From: Simmondsia chinensis
Taxonomy: Eukaryota; Streptophyta; Magnoliopsida; Caryophyllales; Simmondsiaceae
Length of the DNA: 64,000 nt
Assembly (NCBI GenBank): GCA_018398585.1
Contig: JAGTTD010000001.1
Span: 17,191,750-17,255,749 of the forward strand
Reading direction: 5' to 3'
Part shown: positions 43,765 to 56,000 of the stretch, piece by piece
Layout of the letters: each line of letters starts with the position of its first letter
Numbering within the stretch: the first letter of the stretch is position 1
Made by a program: the position numbers and the translations under genes
The notes under the pieces: model-generated
What the model saw: the letters and a program-made list of their open reading frames with translations, nothing else
What the model was told of the DNA's origin: nothing
The model's database searches: none

Positions 43765-44468
43765 AGTTGATGCATTTTCAAAATTAAGTGTTTAATGAAG
43801 TGTTTAAGAAGTGTTTCATACTTTTTTTGAGTGTATTTCACTTGACTTAGGTGTATGTTGACTAGATTGTGTGTGTCAACGCACAGCTCTGAAGAAACGT
43901 CCTCGGGGTTTTGTGTGTCGATGCACGGGTCTGCAGAATCTTGTGTGTTGAAGTGAGTGTCGACATTCACTTTGACACACAATTTTATAGTATCCTGAGG
44001 GTTGAAGTAAGTGTCGTCATACACTTCGGCACACAGCTTTATAGTAAGCCTTGTGATAATGTGTGGGTTAACACACAGAGCGGTTTTGACAGTTACTTTG
44101 TACGATTGTAAATGGTTTTTTGCGATTCATCTAAGACAAATTTGGCACATCTTTGAGAGTACTTCTTCCATAAATAAGCCCCTTTGTTGTTTGAAGAACA
44201 TACATAAAAAGAAATTGGAAAAGGCTTGTGTTCAATCATATGAAATCTTTGTGAAAGATTGTTAAGAACTTCTTGAAAGTCTTTGAAAAGTTCATTCTCT
44301 CTACATCTCTCTTTTTTCCTTCTTATACACACTCGCACTTCATATTTGGTTGTCATTGTATTTTTGAGACTATTTCATTATGCCGAAACTGGTCTTAAGG
44401 AAAGTGATCACAAAGGCTTAACATCTGATATCTTTTGGTTACCCGATTTGAAAAGAATTTGTCCAACA
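43765..44468 (+). repeat. E11 5' LTR
   Basis: 704 bp, starting AGTTGATGC (original TG lost) and ending GTCCAACA. It contains five spaced copies of a TGTGTCGACACACAG-like word between 43869 and 44080. Confidence 0.9.
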
Positions 44469-44517
44469 ATCTTAAGACTTATTTTTTTGGTTTGGGATGG
44501 CTTCTTCATTGTGAGAG

Positions 44518-45203
44518 ATGATAGCCAACTTTGTGAAGTTGGATGGTTTTGGTGGTGGCAACTTCTGCTGTTGGCAAAGGAAGTTGCATTTTCTGATAAC
44601 GATGTTGAACATGGTGTATGTCCTGAATGCACTAATTCATGATCCTGCAACTGAGGAGGAGGAGACACTATCAGCGCAACGTGCTTGTTTGAAGTGGGAG
44701 AACAACGACTACATTTATAGGGGGCACATCCTCTGTGGCTTGACGGATGCCCTCTTTGACATCTACTCCAATGTGCCTACCACCAAGGAGTTATGGGATG
44801 CTCTGGAGGCATATTATATGGTAGAGAATGCAACAAGTAAGACGTTCTTTGTTAGTTAATTTAATAGTTATGAAATTGTTGATAATTGTTTGGAAATGGA
44901 AAATTTTCATGAAATAAAAGAATCTTATTTAAGTAACACAACATGAGCATGGACAATACAATATGTATCCTCTTGATAGACAAAGTTCCTTCTTCTTGGA
45001 GAGACATTAAGAAAAGTCTAAAACACAAGAAGGAAGACATGTCTATTGAAGAGTTGGCTAACCATCTCCAAATTGAGGAAGGATACATGTTGCAGGACGA
45101 GAACAAGGATCGCCCCAATGACATTAGAATGATAAATATCACAGAAGAAGGACAATCGAGCAAGGGACAAAAACGAACTAGACACTATTTAAAAGAAACA
45201 TGA
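44518..45203 (+). pseudogene. E11 gag
   Basis: Two fragments: 44518-44859 (MIANFVKLDGFGGGNFCCWQ, CLKWENNDYIYRGHILCGL, DALFDIYSNVPTTKELWDAL) and 44943-45203 (LLIDKVPSSWRDIKKSLKHK, MSIEELANHLQIEEGYML). They are the N- and C-terminal parts of a copia gag separated by a stop and a short degraded stretch. No intact zinc knuckle was found; near 45230 a YHLKNKKDEN-like remnant follows. Confidence 0.85.
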
Positions 45204-45941
45204 TGACAAGAGGCCAAAGCTTATCTATTGGGTGCATTAGAAGACTAGTCGCTTGAGGAGGGACTGTTATCACCTCAAGAACAAAAAAGACGAAAACGGG
45301 TTGCATCATCGCACCAAAAGTTTGAATAATAATTTCATGGTGATGATATATGAGATCAACCTAGTGCAAGATGATGATTCCTGATAGGTTGATTCCGGGC
45401 TATGGAACATGTTTGTAAAGATACGAGGCTCTTCAAAGTGTTTGAACCCATTGACGGCGGAACTATGTCGTTTATGGGTAATGGAGCGACCATGGGGTAA
45501 GAGTAAAGATGGGCTACTTTTAGCTTTAGGGAAAACCCTTACCTTGACTGGTGTGTGTTTTGTCCTGGATTTAAAGAAGAATCTCATATCTGGTAGCCTG
45601 TTAAATAGGTTTGGGTTCAAGTTGGTCTTCGAGGCTGACAAATTTGTGTTGTCATAGAGGGGACATTTGTTGGGGGCATGTTCAAACTTAATGTGAATAA
45701 AAAAATTTTTAGGTCGGTGTATATGCTTGACTTATCGTTTCTTTGGCATCAAAGACTTGGTCACGTTAATTTTCGTAGAATACATGAAATGGAACACTCA
45801 AAGTTAATCCCACGTATTGAAAGACTTGATGCTAAATGTAAAACATATATGGTAACGAAATTAATAAGACTACCGTTTCCTAAGGTTCGAAGAGAAACAA
45901 GTTTACTTGACTTAGTACATAGTAATCTCAATAGGCCTTAG
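45204..45941 (+). pseudogene. E11 protease and pre-integrase region
   Basis: The protease active site is eroded. 45409-45657 reads MVFMGNG-like to GKTLTLTGVCFVLDLKKNLI and LVFEADKFVLS, the usual C-terminal part of copia protease. 45678-45941 gives the pre-integrase region with LSFLWHQRLGHVNFRRIHEM and LLDLVHSNLNRP. The cysteine pair of the integrase zinc finger is largely lost. Confidence 0.75.
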
Positions 45942-46056
45942 AGTCGTCAAGAAATTCAAACAAAAAACTTTGACCTGAGAATGCATAACCGGCTGGCTGA
46001 TTCTCTGGCTACGCTAGCATCAATCATTGCGATTTTAAGAGCATTCTTTTAGGAGG
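45942..46056 (+). other. gypsy RNase H-like patch inside E11 integrase
   Basis: Between VHSNLNRP and the SFYR-FSRYCYVYL core, where copia has about 13 residues, there are about 115 bp reading NFDLRMHNRLADSLATLASI. That word is typical of the end of Tat-type gypsy RNase H, not of copia. No target duplication is visible. Confidence 0.5.
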
Positions 46057-46724
46057 GAAGTGATATTTCATAGCTTTTATAGATGATTTTCTAGATATTG
46101 TTATGTGTATCTAATAAATTATAAAGATGAATCACTTTAAAATTTAAAGCATTCAAAGCCAAAACCAAACTACATTGTAAAACATTCTTGAAATGCCTTA
46201 GATCGGATCGTGGTGGGGAATAATATGATCCCAAATATTTTGAAGCCATGGGAATAGTGCATCAAGTCATGGCACCTTATATGGCACAACAAAATGGTGT
46301 GGCTGAGTTGAAAAATCGTATTTTGACCGAGATGGTGAATGCCATGTTGTCTTATTATGGACTCAGGGATGGATTTTGTGGTGAGGCCATGCTTACGGCC
46401 TGTTATCTTTTGAATAGTGTTCTTAATAAGAAAAGCAAGATTAGCCCGTATGAACATTGAAACAAACGAGCCCCAAATTTGAACTATCTTAAAGTTTGGG
46501 GGTGTAGGGCAGCTGTTAAAGTCCCTGAACCTAAAAGGAAAAAGTTAGGTGAGAGAGGCATCGATTGTATATTCATTAGATATGCGACTCATAGTAAAGC
46601 CTATCGGTTCTATGTCATTGCATCAAATGACTTTATCAATGTTAACACTATAATAGAATTAAGAGATGCTATTTTTAATAAAAATCAATTTACCTCTATT
46701 CCTAGACTAAGGGATAATGGTTGA
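46057..46724 (+). pseudogene. E11 integrase core
   Basis: Contains a broken FIDDFSRYCYVYLINYKDES word near 46070, LRSDRGGE-stop near 46200, and MAPYMAQQNGVAELKNRIL with the catalytic Glu near 46270-46325. Then KKSKISPYEH, a stop at 46458, and YLKVWGCRAAVKVPEPKR to 46724. At least four stops or frameshifts. Confidence 0.83.
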
Positions 46725-48470
46725 AAATGAAATTCCTATGTCATATGATGGAGACCATCATGAGAGGGAAGAAATCCCTGATAACGCTCTAGAACTACGA
46801 AGAAGTAAAAGAGCTAGGAAATAGAAATCTTTCTGAACGGACTTTTACGTGTTTCTAATATAAGGTACTAGATACAATTTGGACCATGGAACTCCACATT
46901 GTTGTGTCGTAGAGTTGGATCCTATGACGTTTGATGAGGCTATGAAGTCTCATGATGCCTCCTTTCGGAGAGATGTGGTAAATGAAGAGATGTGTAACAA
47001 TACCTAGATTTTAGAAGATTTTCCACGAGGAAACAAGTCTAAAGGGTGTAAGTGGATCTTCAAGAAGAAGATGAAAGTCAATGAAACTATAGATAAGTTT
47101 AAATCCTGTTTAGTGGTTAAATAGTTTATCCAAAAACATAGGATTGACTACTTTGATACCTATGCCCCAGTGGTAAGGATATCGGCGATAAGATTTCTCA
47201 TAGCTCTTGGCTCTATTTACAAGCTAGAGATTCACCAAATGGATGTGAAAACGACATTGCTAAATGGTGAGTTGGAAGAAGAGGTGTCTATGGAGCAATC
47301 AGAAGGGTTTGCTGTTTCAGGTCAAAAGAGGATAGCATGTAAACTCATACAATCTCTGTATTGGCTCAAACAAGCCTCTAAACAGTGGCACCAAAAGTTT
47401 GACCAAGTTGTTCTAAACAACGGATTTATAATTAATGATTCGGATAAGTGTGTCTATAGCAAGTTCGAAAACAAAAAAGGAGTCATTATTTGTTTGTATG
47501 TCAATAACATGTTGATTTTCGGTACTGATTTGGAATAAGTAGGTAAAGCAAAACAATTTCGCTTTAGAAACTTTTCTATGAAAGACATGAGTGAGGCCGA
47601 GGTTATTCTTGGTATAAGAATAATAAGGAGTGGTGATACACTATCCTAGGCACCGTCCCACTATATTGAAAAGGAATTAAATAGATTTAACTTTGGTGCT
47701 TGTGCACCTATGTCGATACCGATGGATTCGAGAGTGAAACTTGTAACGAATGAGGGAGCTCTAGTGTCACAGTTGGAGTATGCTAGAGTCATCGGATGTC
47801 TTATATACACCATGACTAGCACAAGGCCTGATATGGCCTGTGCTATTGTAAAGCTAAGTATATTAGCAATCCGAGCAAATTACATTGGCATGCAGTACAT
47901 AGAATACTAAAGTATGTTAAGAAAACCATGGACTATGGTATTTCTTTCCTGGGGTATCCTCTCGTTTTGGAAGGATACTCTAATGCCAGCTGAATTTCCA
48001 ATGTGGAAGATCATGCATCCACAAGCGGATAGGTTTTCTTGCTGGGTGGGGGTGTGGTTTCTTTGGGTTCCAAGAAATAGACGTGTATTTCAAATTCTAC
48101 TATGGTAGCGGAGTTTACAGCTCTTGCATCTACGGCAAATGAAGCCAAGTGGTTAACGGATCTCTTGTATGAGATTCCTTTGTAGCCTAAGCCGATCTCA
48201 CCTATCTCTATCCATTGTGATAGTTAGGCTACGCTTTCAAAGGTGTATAGTGAGGTGTATAACGGAAAGTCCAGACACAATGGAGTGAGACACAGTATAG
48301 TGAGACAACTCATTCGAGAAGGTGTCATCACTATGGACTTTGTGAGAACAAGTCAGAATCTAGCGGAACCATTTATCAAAGGCTTACCTAGAGACTTGGT
48401 TTTGAAAACAAATGAAGGGATGGGGCTGAAACCTGTCTATTTGAATCGCCCATGATGGACCCTCAACTCT
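46725..48470 (+). pseudogene. E11 reverse transcriptase and RNase H
   Basis: Words in order: TFDEAMKSHDASFRRDVVNE, KGCKWIFKKKMKVNETIDKF, RISAIRFLIALGSIYKLEIH, QMDVKTTLLNGELEEEV, LIQSLYWLKQASKQWHQKF. The active site at 47497-47508 reads YVNN in place of YVDD: both catalytic Asp codons became Asn, so the enzyme is dead. RNase H follows (VIGCLIYTMTSTRPDMACAI near 47790-47850; VYNGKSRHNGVRHSIVRQLI near 48255-48315). Confidence 0.87.
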
Positions 48471-48986
48471 ATGACATGTACAACGCCAGGTCTTGCAATG
48501 GGAGAGTTCTATCATCCGTATAACTGCAAGCACTAAAGTGAAATTTCCATCCCATGTGAGAAGTGCTTGGTAACCTGTTACAGAAGAATAAAGAGGATGA
48601 GCTTATATGTCATGTTGTAGGGACATGTTGAATGGGGTCCACCTTGCTGAGTGTGATGTTTGGCCACTTCAAAAGAGTGATTTAATGACAAGGGTTTGGC
48701 TTTGAAACACTGATGAAGGGTACAGGAAAAAAGGCTACAAATGTGTCGATCTGGGAGATGAGAATATGTGTGGGGAGTAAGCCTTATATGTGGAGATGTA
48801 ATTAATTAGTCAGATGGGGCGTATGGTTCAAAGCTTAGTCTACCATTTTCGTTTCGATTAACTATAACGTGTCTTAACTAGATGAAGGCTCAATCGAAAT
48901 ACACTCTTATTGATGTGTAAAAGGCTTCCTATAATTTTGAGATATTGTAATATGAGAATGAATGTATTTTGGAAATGGTGGGGCGA

Positions 48987-49651
48987 TGTTGACGTATTTT
49001 CAAAATTAAGTGTTTGAGAAGTGTTTCATACTTGTTTCGGGTGTATTTGACTTGACTTAGGTGTGTGTCGACACACAGCTCTACAGAAACATCCTTGGGG
49101 ATCTGTGTGTGGACGAACAAGTTTGCAGAACAGTGTGTGTTGAAGTGAATGTGGACACTCACTTTGACACACAGCTTTACAGTACCCTGAGTGTTGAAGC
49201 AAGTGTCGACATACATTTCGACACACAACTTTATAGTAAGCTGTGTGATGATGTGTGTGTCAACACAGAGTAGTTTTGACCGTTGGAAGTGGTTTTTGGC
49301 TATTCTTCTAAGATAACATTGGGACGTCTTTGAAAGTTCTTCTTCTATAAAAAAAAAAAAGCCCCTTTGTTGTTTGAAGAACATATATAAAAGGAAATTG
49401 GAAAAGGCTTGTGTTGAATCATATGAAATCTTTGTGAAAGATCGGTAAGAACTTTTTAAAAGTCTTTGAAAAGTTCATTCTCTCTATATCTCTCTCTTTT
49501 CCTTCTTTCACACACTCTCACTTCATATTTGGTTGTCATTATATCTCTGAGACTATTTCGGTACGCCGAAATAAGTCTTAAGGAAGGTGATCACATAGCC
49601 TCGACACGTAAGATCTTTCTATTGCCCAGTTTGAAAGGAATTTGTCCACTA
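48987..49651 (+). repeat. E11 3' LTR
   Basis: 665 bp, TGTTGACG to TTTGTCCACTA, after polypurine tract GGAAATGGTGGGGCGA. Same five palindromic words as the 5' LTR (49062-49270). An A run (about 49351-49361) is unique to this copy. Confidence 0.9.
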
Positions 49652-49789
49652 GTGATGGCATGATAAACTGAATAAGTAGCTACGACCAAATGAACAAATA
49701 AACTGATAACTAACAAAATAATAATTGGCCAATAATAGCTTAATAATGAGTCGGCTGATGGCATATAACATGTTGATATCTGAATAATG

Positions 49790-50850
49790 ACTTGGTTGCA
49801 ACCAAGGTGGAAAATATAACGTACTTAGACGGAGCCAAGGTGATAAACATAACACACTTGGCCAGAGCCAAGGTGACAAGTATAATGCACCTGGCTGGAG
49901 CCGAGGTTTAAAATGTAATGGACCTGGCTTGTGCTTGGGTGGCAAGTCTAACACACCTAGTCAAAACCAAAGTTGCAAAGTAACGCATCCGGATAATGCT
50001 CAGGTGGAAAAGGTGATGCACTCGACTAATGCTATGGCGGCAATAATGACGCGCCCAGCTAATGCTAGGCCAACAAATGTAGCTCACCTGGTTAAAACCA
50101 AGGTGGAAAAAGTAATGCACTGAGCTAATGATCATGTGAAAAGGTAACACACCTTGACAAAATTAAGGTGAAAAAGATAACACACCTGGCTAATTCTCAA
50201 GTCGAAAAAGGTAACACACCCGACTACTACTAGGCCGGCAAATGAAACGCGCCTTATCAGAACAGAGGTGGAAAACGTAATTTTCTCGACCAACATGATC
50301 TACTGGCAAAGATATTGATCTTTGCTAAATCTAGGGTGCCAAAACTAATGCATATGGTCAGAACCGAGGCGGCAAAGGTAACACACCGGACTCATGCTTA
50401 GGTGGCAAAGGTAACACACCGAGGTGGCAAAACGTAGAGCACCTGGTCAGAAACAAGGTGGCAAAGATAATGCTCCCGGCTATTGCTGGGGTGGAAGCAA
50501 TAACGCACCCCGCCAATGCTAAGGTCACAATGGTAATGCACTTGGTTAGAACAGAGGTGACAAAGGTGAAGCACGTGGTTAATACTTGGTTGGCAAAGCA
50601 AACACGCATGGTTGGAACAGCAGTGGTAAACATAACACACCCAGCTAATGCTTGTGTGGCAAAGGTACTGCGCCTGGCTAATGCTCGGCTAGAAAAGGTA
50701 AAGCACCTGGTTAATGCTCATGTGGTAATGGTAATGCACTAGGTCAGAGCCAAGGTTGAAAGGTAATGCACCTCCATAGTCCCCGGGTGGAAAGTTAAAC
50801 ACAATAGGTAGGAGCTGAGGCGGCAACTACAACGCATCTAGATGGAGTGC
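49790..50850. repeat. 33-bp minisatellite
   Basis: About 32 head-to-tail units of roughly 33 bp, built on GGTGGCAAAGGTAATGCACC joined to either TGGCTAATGCTCA or TGGTCAGAACCAA. Units vary by substitutions and small indels. Because 33 is a multiple of three, ORFs with an 11-residue period (VAKVxHxVNAR-like) appear on both strands, but none has independent support as a gene. Confidence 0.85.
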
Positions 50851-52199
50851 AAGTGGCAAAAATAATTGTTGTAGTGTATGAATTTGAGTTGGTAGATGTA
50901 GCATGCGAATATGTAGACGATAATAAGCATGTTGATGATGTGATCAATGCATAGCTGGAAAAAATAAGTCGTTTACAATGGTATACCCTCTCTTATCATA
51001 GGTTTTAGGCTCAAGTTTAAGTTAAGTGGTGATCCTCTTTAGCCTTGAACATCATATTTTAGTAGAAATTTGCTACAAGTTAGTTAATAAGTTAAATATG
51101 ACAAAGTCATATGGAAAACACATAAAAAATTTGAATTATCAATATATTTCAAAAAAGTTATTAGGTTATAAAAGTAAGAATTAGTTATTATTATATTATT
51201 CTAATATTCCATTAAATGTTAAGTATACTAAATGATAAATTAAACGCATTGTAAAACTTTCAATTGAAAATGCCGTCGTGTGAATTCCAAGGTTGGGAAA
51301 AAGGATTGATCACATGGTGTGGCGTGTGCAAGGACCCGAAGCTTTAAAAGCAACTGACACTGAAATTATTTATTTCTTTGTTTCTCATCAATACAAGAAG
51401 TTTTTCTTGTGCAATATTAGAGCGACCCCATGCGATGTATAGTTAATGTACCACTTCGTATTTTTAATATTACGTATTGTAGTTAATACTAAAAAGAAGA
51501 CTATATGATATGTTTTGTATTTTCAAAATTTGTTTAATATCGTATTTTTAATTATTTATTGTCTTGGTTTTTAATATTTTTGAAAAATGGAGAACCCAAA
51601 GGTTGTTCTCTAAAATTACAAAGATTGGGGAGGAGAAGGTTTTGGGAGAAAGGGGGACTTGGTAATAATGTACTAGGGTGATCCCGTGCAATGAACGGAG
51701 AGTGTTTACAGTTTGAAAAAAAAATGAAATGTTATGTCCACATGTCTTGTTATTTTAAACTTAAATTATGACTTTTAACTACTATCTTCTTATTAAAATT
51801 TTCTTTCAATTCTTAAACTATTTTCTAAAAAAAGTCATGCGAAATTAGCCTAAAGTTTGTTGACCAAAAAACCTTTTACGCAAATGTTCAAAACAAATAC
51901 AAATCTCCAACTCAAATGTAAAGGTGAATTCATTAATAAGGAAGTCATGGCTTATAATGCTTGTATTTGGAGTTTTTAGAGGTTTGTGAGATAAGTAGGA
52001 ACTTTGCAATAATGCATAAGATTTGCACCTTTGCCGGCTGAACTGCTATATGTACCGATCAATGCTCTTGTTGATGTTATGTCAAAACATTGTCTCTCGC
52101 AATCCCCAAATGTCTTTTTAACGCTATCCATTGCTAGTAACTTGGGGGCGTAGTCTTGGTGAGTAGAACTACTTGGCAGGATGGGCAATGCATGAGCAG
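50851..52199. other. AT-rich spacer, no gene recognised
   Basis: No convincing coding frame. Two similar short words, GAGCGACCCCATGCGATG (about 51422) and GGGTGATCCCGTGCAATG (about 51675), recur 250 bp apart. The second, read on the minus strand, has a short hairpin followed by CTAGT, as at Helitron 3' ends. A 70-codon minus ORF at 51976-52188 is unrecognised. Confidence 0.4.
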
Positions 52200-52531
52200 G
52201 GTTTGGATTCGCGAAGAGTTTAACGTTAATTAGTAAGCTTAATATGGATTAGATTAGTAGATTTGTATTATATATCTCTTCTAATTTTTAGTCTTTTATT
52301 TTATGTGAATTAGCTCATTCATTTTAAAAAAGAGGATGAGAAGGTTTTTATTCATTCAACTTTCGTAGATTTTTTTTCCTTTCATAGTTTTCTCTCTCAT
52401 TCTCAAGTTGTGAAAATCAAGATTGAACTTATTTCCCCTTTGTTTTCTCAATTGTTTTAGCAATAAGAATATAAAGGAAGGTTGTTAAAACCTTTTGTTC
52501 CCAATGTTCTTCTTCTTTACGCTGCATTAGT

Positions 52532-52545
52532 TGGTATCAAAGCAC
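52532..52545 (+). other. E12 primer-binding site
   Basis: TGGTATCAAAGCAC, a common plant variant of the iMet primer site, six bases after the LTR end. Confidence 0.8.
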
Positions 52546-52553
52546 ATGAAACG

Positions 52554-53070
52554 ATGGCCCGTGGGCGATAAAGGTACGCCACCATTTGAGTTGTTTATGA
52601 ACAAGATCAACAACGCCAGACCAATAAGAGATTCGAGGAGATGAAGGAGAGATTCTGCTAAATCAAGCTGTGTTTGGTACAATTGGGAGCGAATCACAAA
52701 CAAGTGACTACGGCTCAGCCTTAAAATCACTGGAGGTGGCAGGAAAGGATGAGTCGAAAGAGAGCTTCCACAATCCATTTTTGAGAGCTGACAACTGGGG
52801 ACAAAATATTTGGAGGACTCAACAAAATTACGATGTTTTCCATTATTTAGAAGATCGGTGGTGGGAATCCAGGCTTTGGATCGAAATTCCGGAGTTCACC
52901 GGCAGAAGACATCCAAAGGAGTTTTAGGATTGGTTGACTGCGATGGAGGTAGTGCCCAAATTCGAGGAGGTATCAGAGCACATGTAGGCATCGTTAGTAG
53001 CTACACTGTTAAGGGTAGAGCCACCATTGGCATGTCTTGTTCAATCAGACGTTTCAATGGACTATGAAAG
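52554..53070 (+). pseudogene. E12 gag, N-terminal part
   Basis: MARGR near 52554, then ERFEEMKERF, and a capsid start FHYLEDRWWESRLWIEIPEF, TGRRHPKEF-stop-DWLTAMEVVPKFE (about 52835-52965), typical of chromovirus-like gag. The frame is disrupted by several stops and indels and ends abruptly near 53070. Confidence 0.65.
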
Positions 53071-53079
53071 GCTTTAATG

Positions 53080-56000
53080 CCCTATTGACCTTAGCACCAT
53101 CAAGGAGGATCTTTCTTGGATGTCTGAGAATAATCCTTCTTCAATCTTTGAAACGTGTGCCCTAAGCCCCATTTTGACCCTACTTCTGATATCCCTAGCC
53201 ACAAGGGTGTGTTTCCAGGTACTGACGAATCCTCTTTGCTTCACACAGCTTTTGCATGTCATTCTTAGGGTGGAAGGTGAATTTGCGAAGAAGTTTCCAC
53301 CATTAAAGGGTGGACATTCTTGATCAAGCAGTTCATCGAATGGGTGGATCAGTTGACCCTCACCTTTAAAGAGAAGTGGAGGAACTTTTGCATGTTCGAA
53401 GGTATTAGAGTCTCCAAGATTGCACTCAGGTATGGCTATCCCATCACAACGTCACTTACCTATTGCTGGAACATCTGTTGTAACACTTTTGTCCTCCCTT
53501 AGGGCTTTATAGGGGTTACCTTAGAGCACATAGTGACCTTAATAGGTCTTCCCCTAGAGGAGAGGAATTACCTCTTGATTCTTTCATTTCTAAAGAGGCT
53601 GAAACCTTCACCTCTTCTTTCTGCATGAATGACTTATCGAACGGCTATAAGACTTTCTTTAAAGCTTTTGTCAGGGAAAGTCATAACTATGGATGAGGCT
53701 CCAAGGGAGAAGAGGTTTGTTTCTACCTATTCTCGCTGAACAAGTTCTTTTTTGCTAACTCTTCAAACGCCATGCTTATGTCTCTTAGGATGGTGGTAAT
53801 AAACCTAGCCTTCTACACTAGTTTATTAGCTTTAGGACCACTCTTCTTAGCCCAAGTGTATGGATGCCTTAGGGGCATCATACTCAAAAACCAAGGTGTC
53901 CACATAGGAGGACCCCTATGGCTAGTCCAATTATCGGCCCAACACTATTTTCCTGAGCTCTCCCTCAAAGGCCCCTTTGTCTCCACAGACATGGGGGTCA
54001 TCTGTTGTGGAAAGCAATTTGCACATGGACAGTTTCTTTGACCCCCAACATGGTCTTTTGACCAATGCTTGAGAGGCTTATGTCTCCTTGAGGTAGATTA
54101 GGGATCCAATGGACTCCCTTCAAAGAAAGAAAACTTGGTCCTAGTTGGTTTAGGAAGCGGGACCTTCATTATGATGTCTCTATAGACAGATCAATGCTCA
54201 GAACTGGCAGACAATCTTGTATCCTCAAGATCTCTTCTTTTATCACCAGACTCGCCTTGCTGTAGAGACCTATAGGCCTGGGTTGTTTGCTAGGGAGTTT
54301 CGGATGGTCCAAGACATTCCTTTTCCAAGTCTAAGGACCAAGAACCTATGGTAGGCCAAGAAGATCTCTATTCAGCTCTTAATACAAAGAGCTTCATGAG
54401 TACCGCATCGAGGTTCAGTCACACTATGGGTGCGCTGCTACTTGCAGATATGTCCCATGTGCCACACTACGTTTTATAGCTTGGTCCCAAGCCTATTGGT
54501 CCTCTTTGAAGGCCAGAGATACCAAGCAGTATTTTAGGCCTTCCCTTGATCTTGCATGTCCTAGCTCAAGAGGAACCCAGCTAGTAAGAATAAGGCATAC
54601 CCCAAAGAAGGCATTACTAAGTGAACAACCATCCTCAACGCAGGCCTTAGTTTTATGCTTTAGATGGCTTAAACAAGAACTAATCCTTGTTCATTTCTTG
54701 CAGTCTCAGTGGCTTAAGAAACTATTACAAGCACCCAGAGCTTCACTAGAAAGCTGTTGGAAGAATCTCCTCCAAGAACTTTTCCACCAACCATTGTAGT
54801 TAGTGGCTCGAAGAAAATAACTAGGAAAGATGCTCCTTTTGCTCTTCCAACCAGAGCCTTTTAGGCAGCAGAAGGAGAAGAAGAAGAAGATGAGGAAGAA
54901 GTACTAGTCTCACTGTTGATGAGAAAGAGAAGAGCCAAATTCCATTAATTAGAGGTATTGGCCTTTCTTGACTGGCTTTCTTTTATTCATCTTTTGTCAA
55001 AGCTATTCTAACTTAGCCTTGTCTAGGCATAGGAACAACAGCTTCAGTAATTGTGGAAATCCTAGACTCTCCACCATAGCAACATGTGCCAAATCCCCTA
55101 GGGAAGGCAGTGAACCACCCAGGAGCCACTTGTAAGTGAACCGCTTAGAGAAGCTCCACTCCCAGCTCCTTTGGGATAGGGACTTATGCAGGCTCCGTTC
55201 CTTCTTCCAGGAACGTCCTCATTGACCATTGAAGAGATTCATGAAGGTATCATCTCTTCTTTTAGCTCATGAATCCTTTATGTTCAAACCACTATTTAGT
55301 TTTGACATGCCAGTGTTGTCTTTCCATCTTTTTCCAAAATTCCCCCACGAGGAAGGCAGTCCAATGGCTAAGGCACCAATAGAAACTCCTCTTATTCCTA
55401 TAGTTGAAGTTCCAGAGGTAAATATTTGTCCCTCTTTACTTGGGTTTTGCTCTAAAGTTGGGACTTAATCTTACTTCTTTGATGTTGTACCTTTCAAGTC
55501 ATACCACCAAGAGTCGCTCCTCCTATCTCAGAGAGGATTGCATGTCCTCTAGAGAAATTAGGGGCAAGCGGGAGATTAGCCTTCTAGTAGTTGGACCAAG
55601 TGTCTCCAAGATTTCAAAGATTGAGGAAAACAGAACACCCCCCTAGTCTTTCCTTGACCAAGAATTCCAGCTACTAAGAAGCTATCTCCCTAGTGAAGGC
55701 CTTGAAAGAAGATCCCAAGTGGCCCTTGCCATTACCAGAGAGCTCGAGGTGATGGAGAAAGTGTTTATAAGAGTCAACTAGGATGTCTCATCAGTCCATT
55801 AAAAGAAGCGACAATGCCAAGATGCTATCAGAGACCTAGGGTTTTCAACTAACCTTAAAGGCTTCCAGCTTCACTTTGAGGAACTCCAAAGAGCTAAGGA
55901 GGTCCAAAATCAGCAAGCTCAAGACATCATGGGCTTAAAGGGTGAGATCTACCAACTGGAAGAGATATTAAGACAGCTTAGGGAGCAGCTTTCATCTCTC

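Larger units (their letters stand above)
43765..49651 (+). mobile_element. E11: complete Ty1/copia element
   Basis: 5887 bp with LTRs at both ends and a perfect 5-bp target duplication GTGAT (43760-43764 and 49652-49656). Gene order is gag, protease, integrase, reverse transcriptase, RNase H, as in copia. All frames are broken. The pol wording resembles Tork-type copia (tentative). A 110-bp gypsy-like patch lies in integrase. Confidence 0.92.
52200..53070 (+). mobile_element. E12: 5' end of a Ty3/gypsy element
   Basis: An LTR-like tail ends near 52526 (GCTGCA), the primer site follows at 52532, and a gag start follows that. The sequence switches to E13 coding DNA near 53075. The LTR start is not identified. 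Confidence 0.6.

Noticed and set aside
44408..44668. Minus-strand ORF at the E11 LTR/gag border
   Set aside because: It crosses the LTR end and overlaps the real gag frame, so it is a chance ORF.
49790..50850. CRISPR-like array or a repeat-protein gene
   Set aside because: Units are contiguous without unique spacers, and ORFs on both strands arise because the unit is 33 bp; eukaryotic context.
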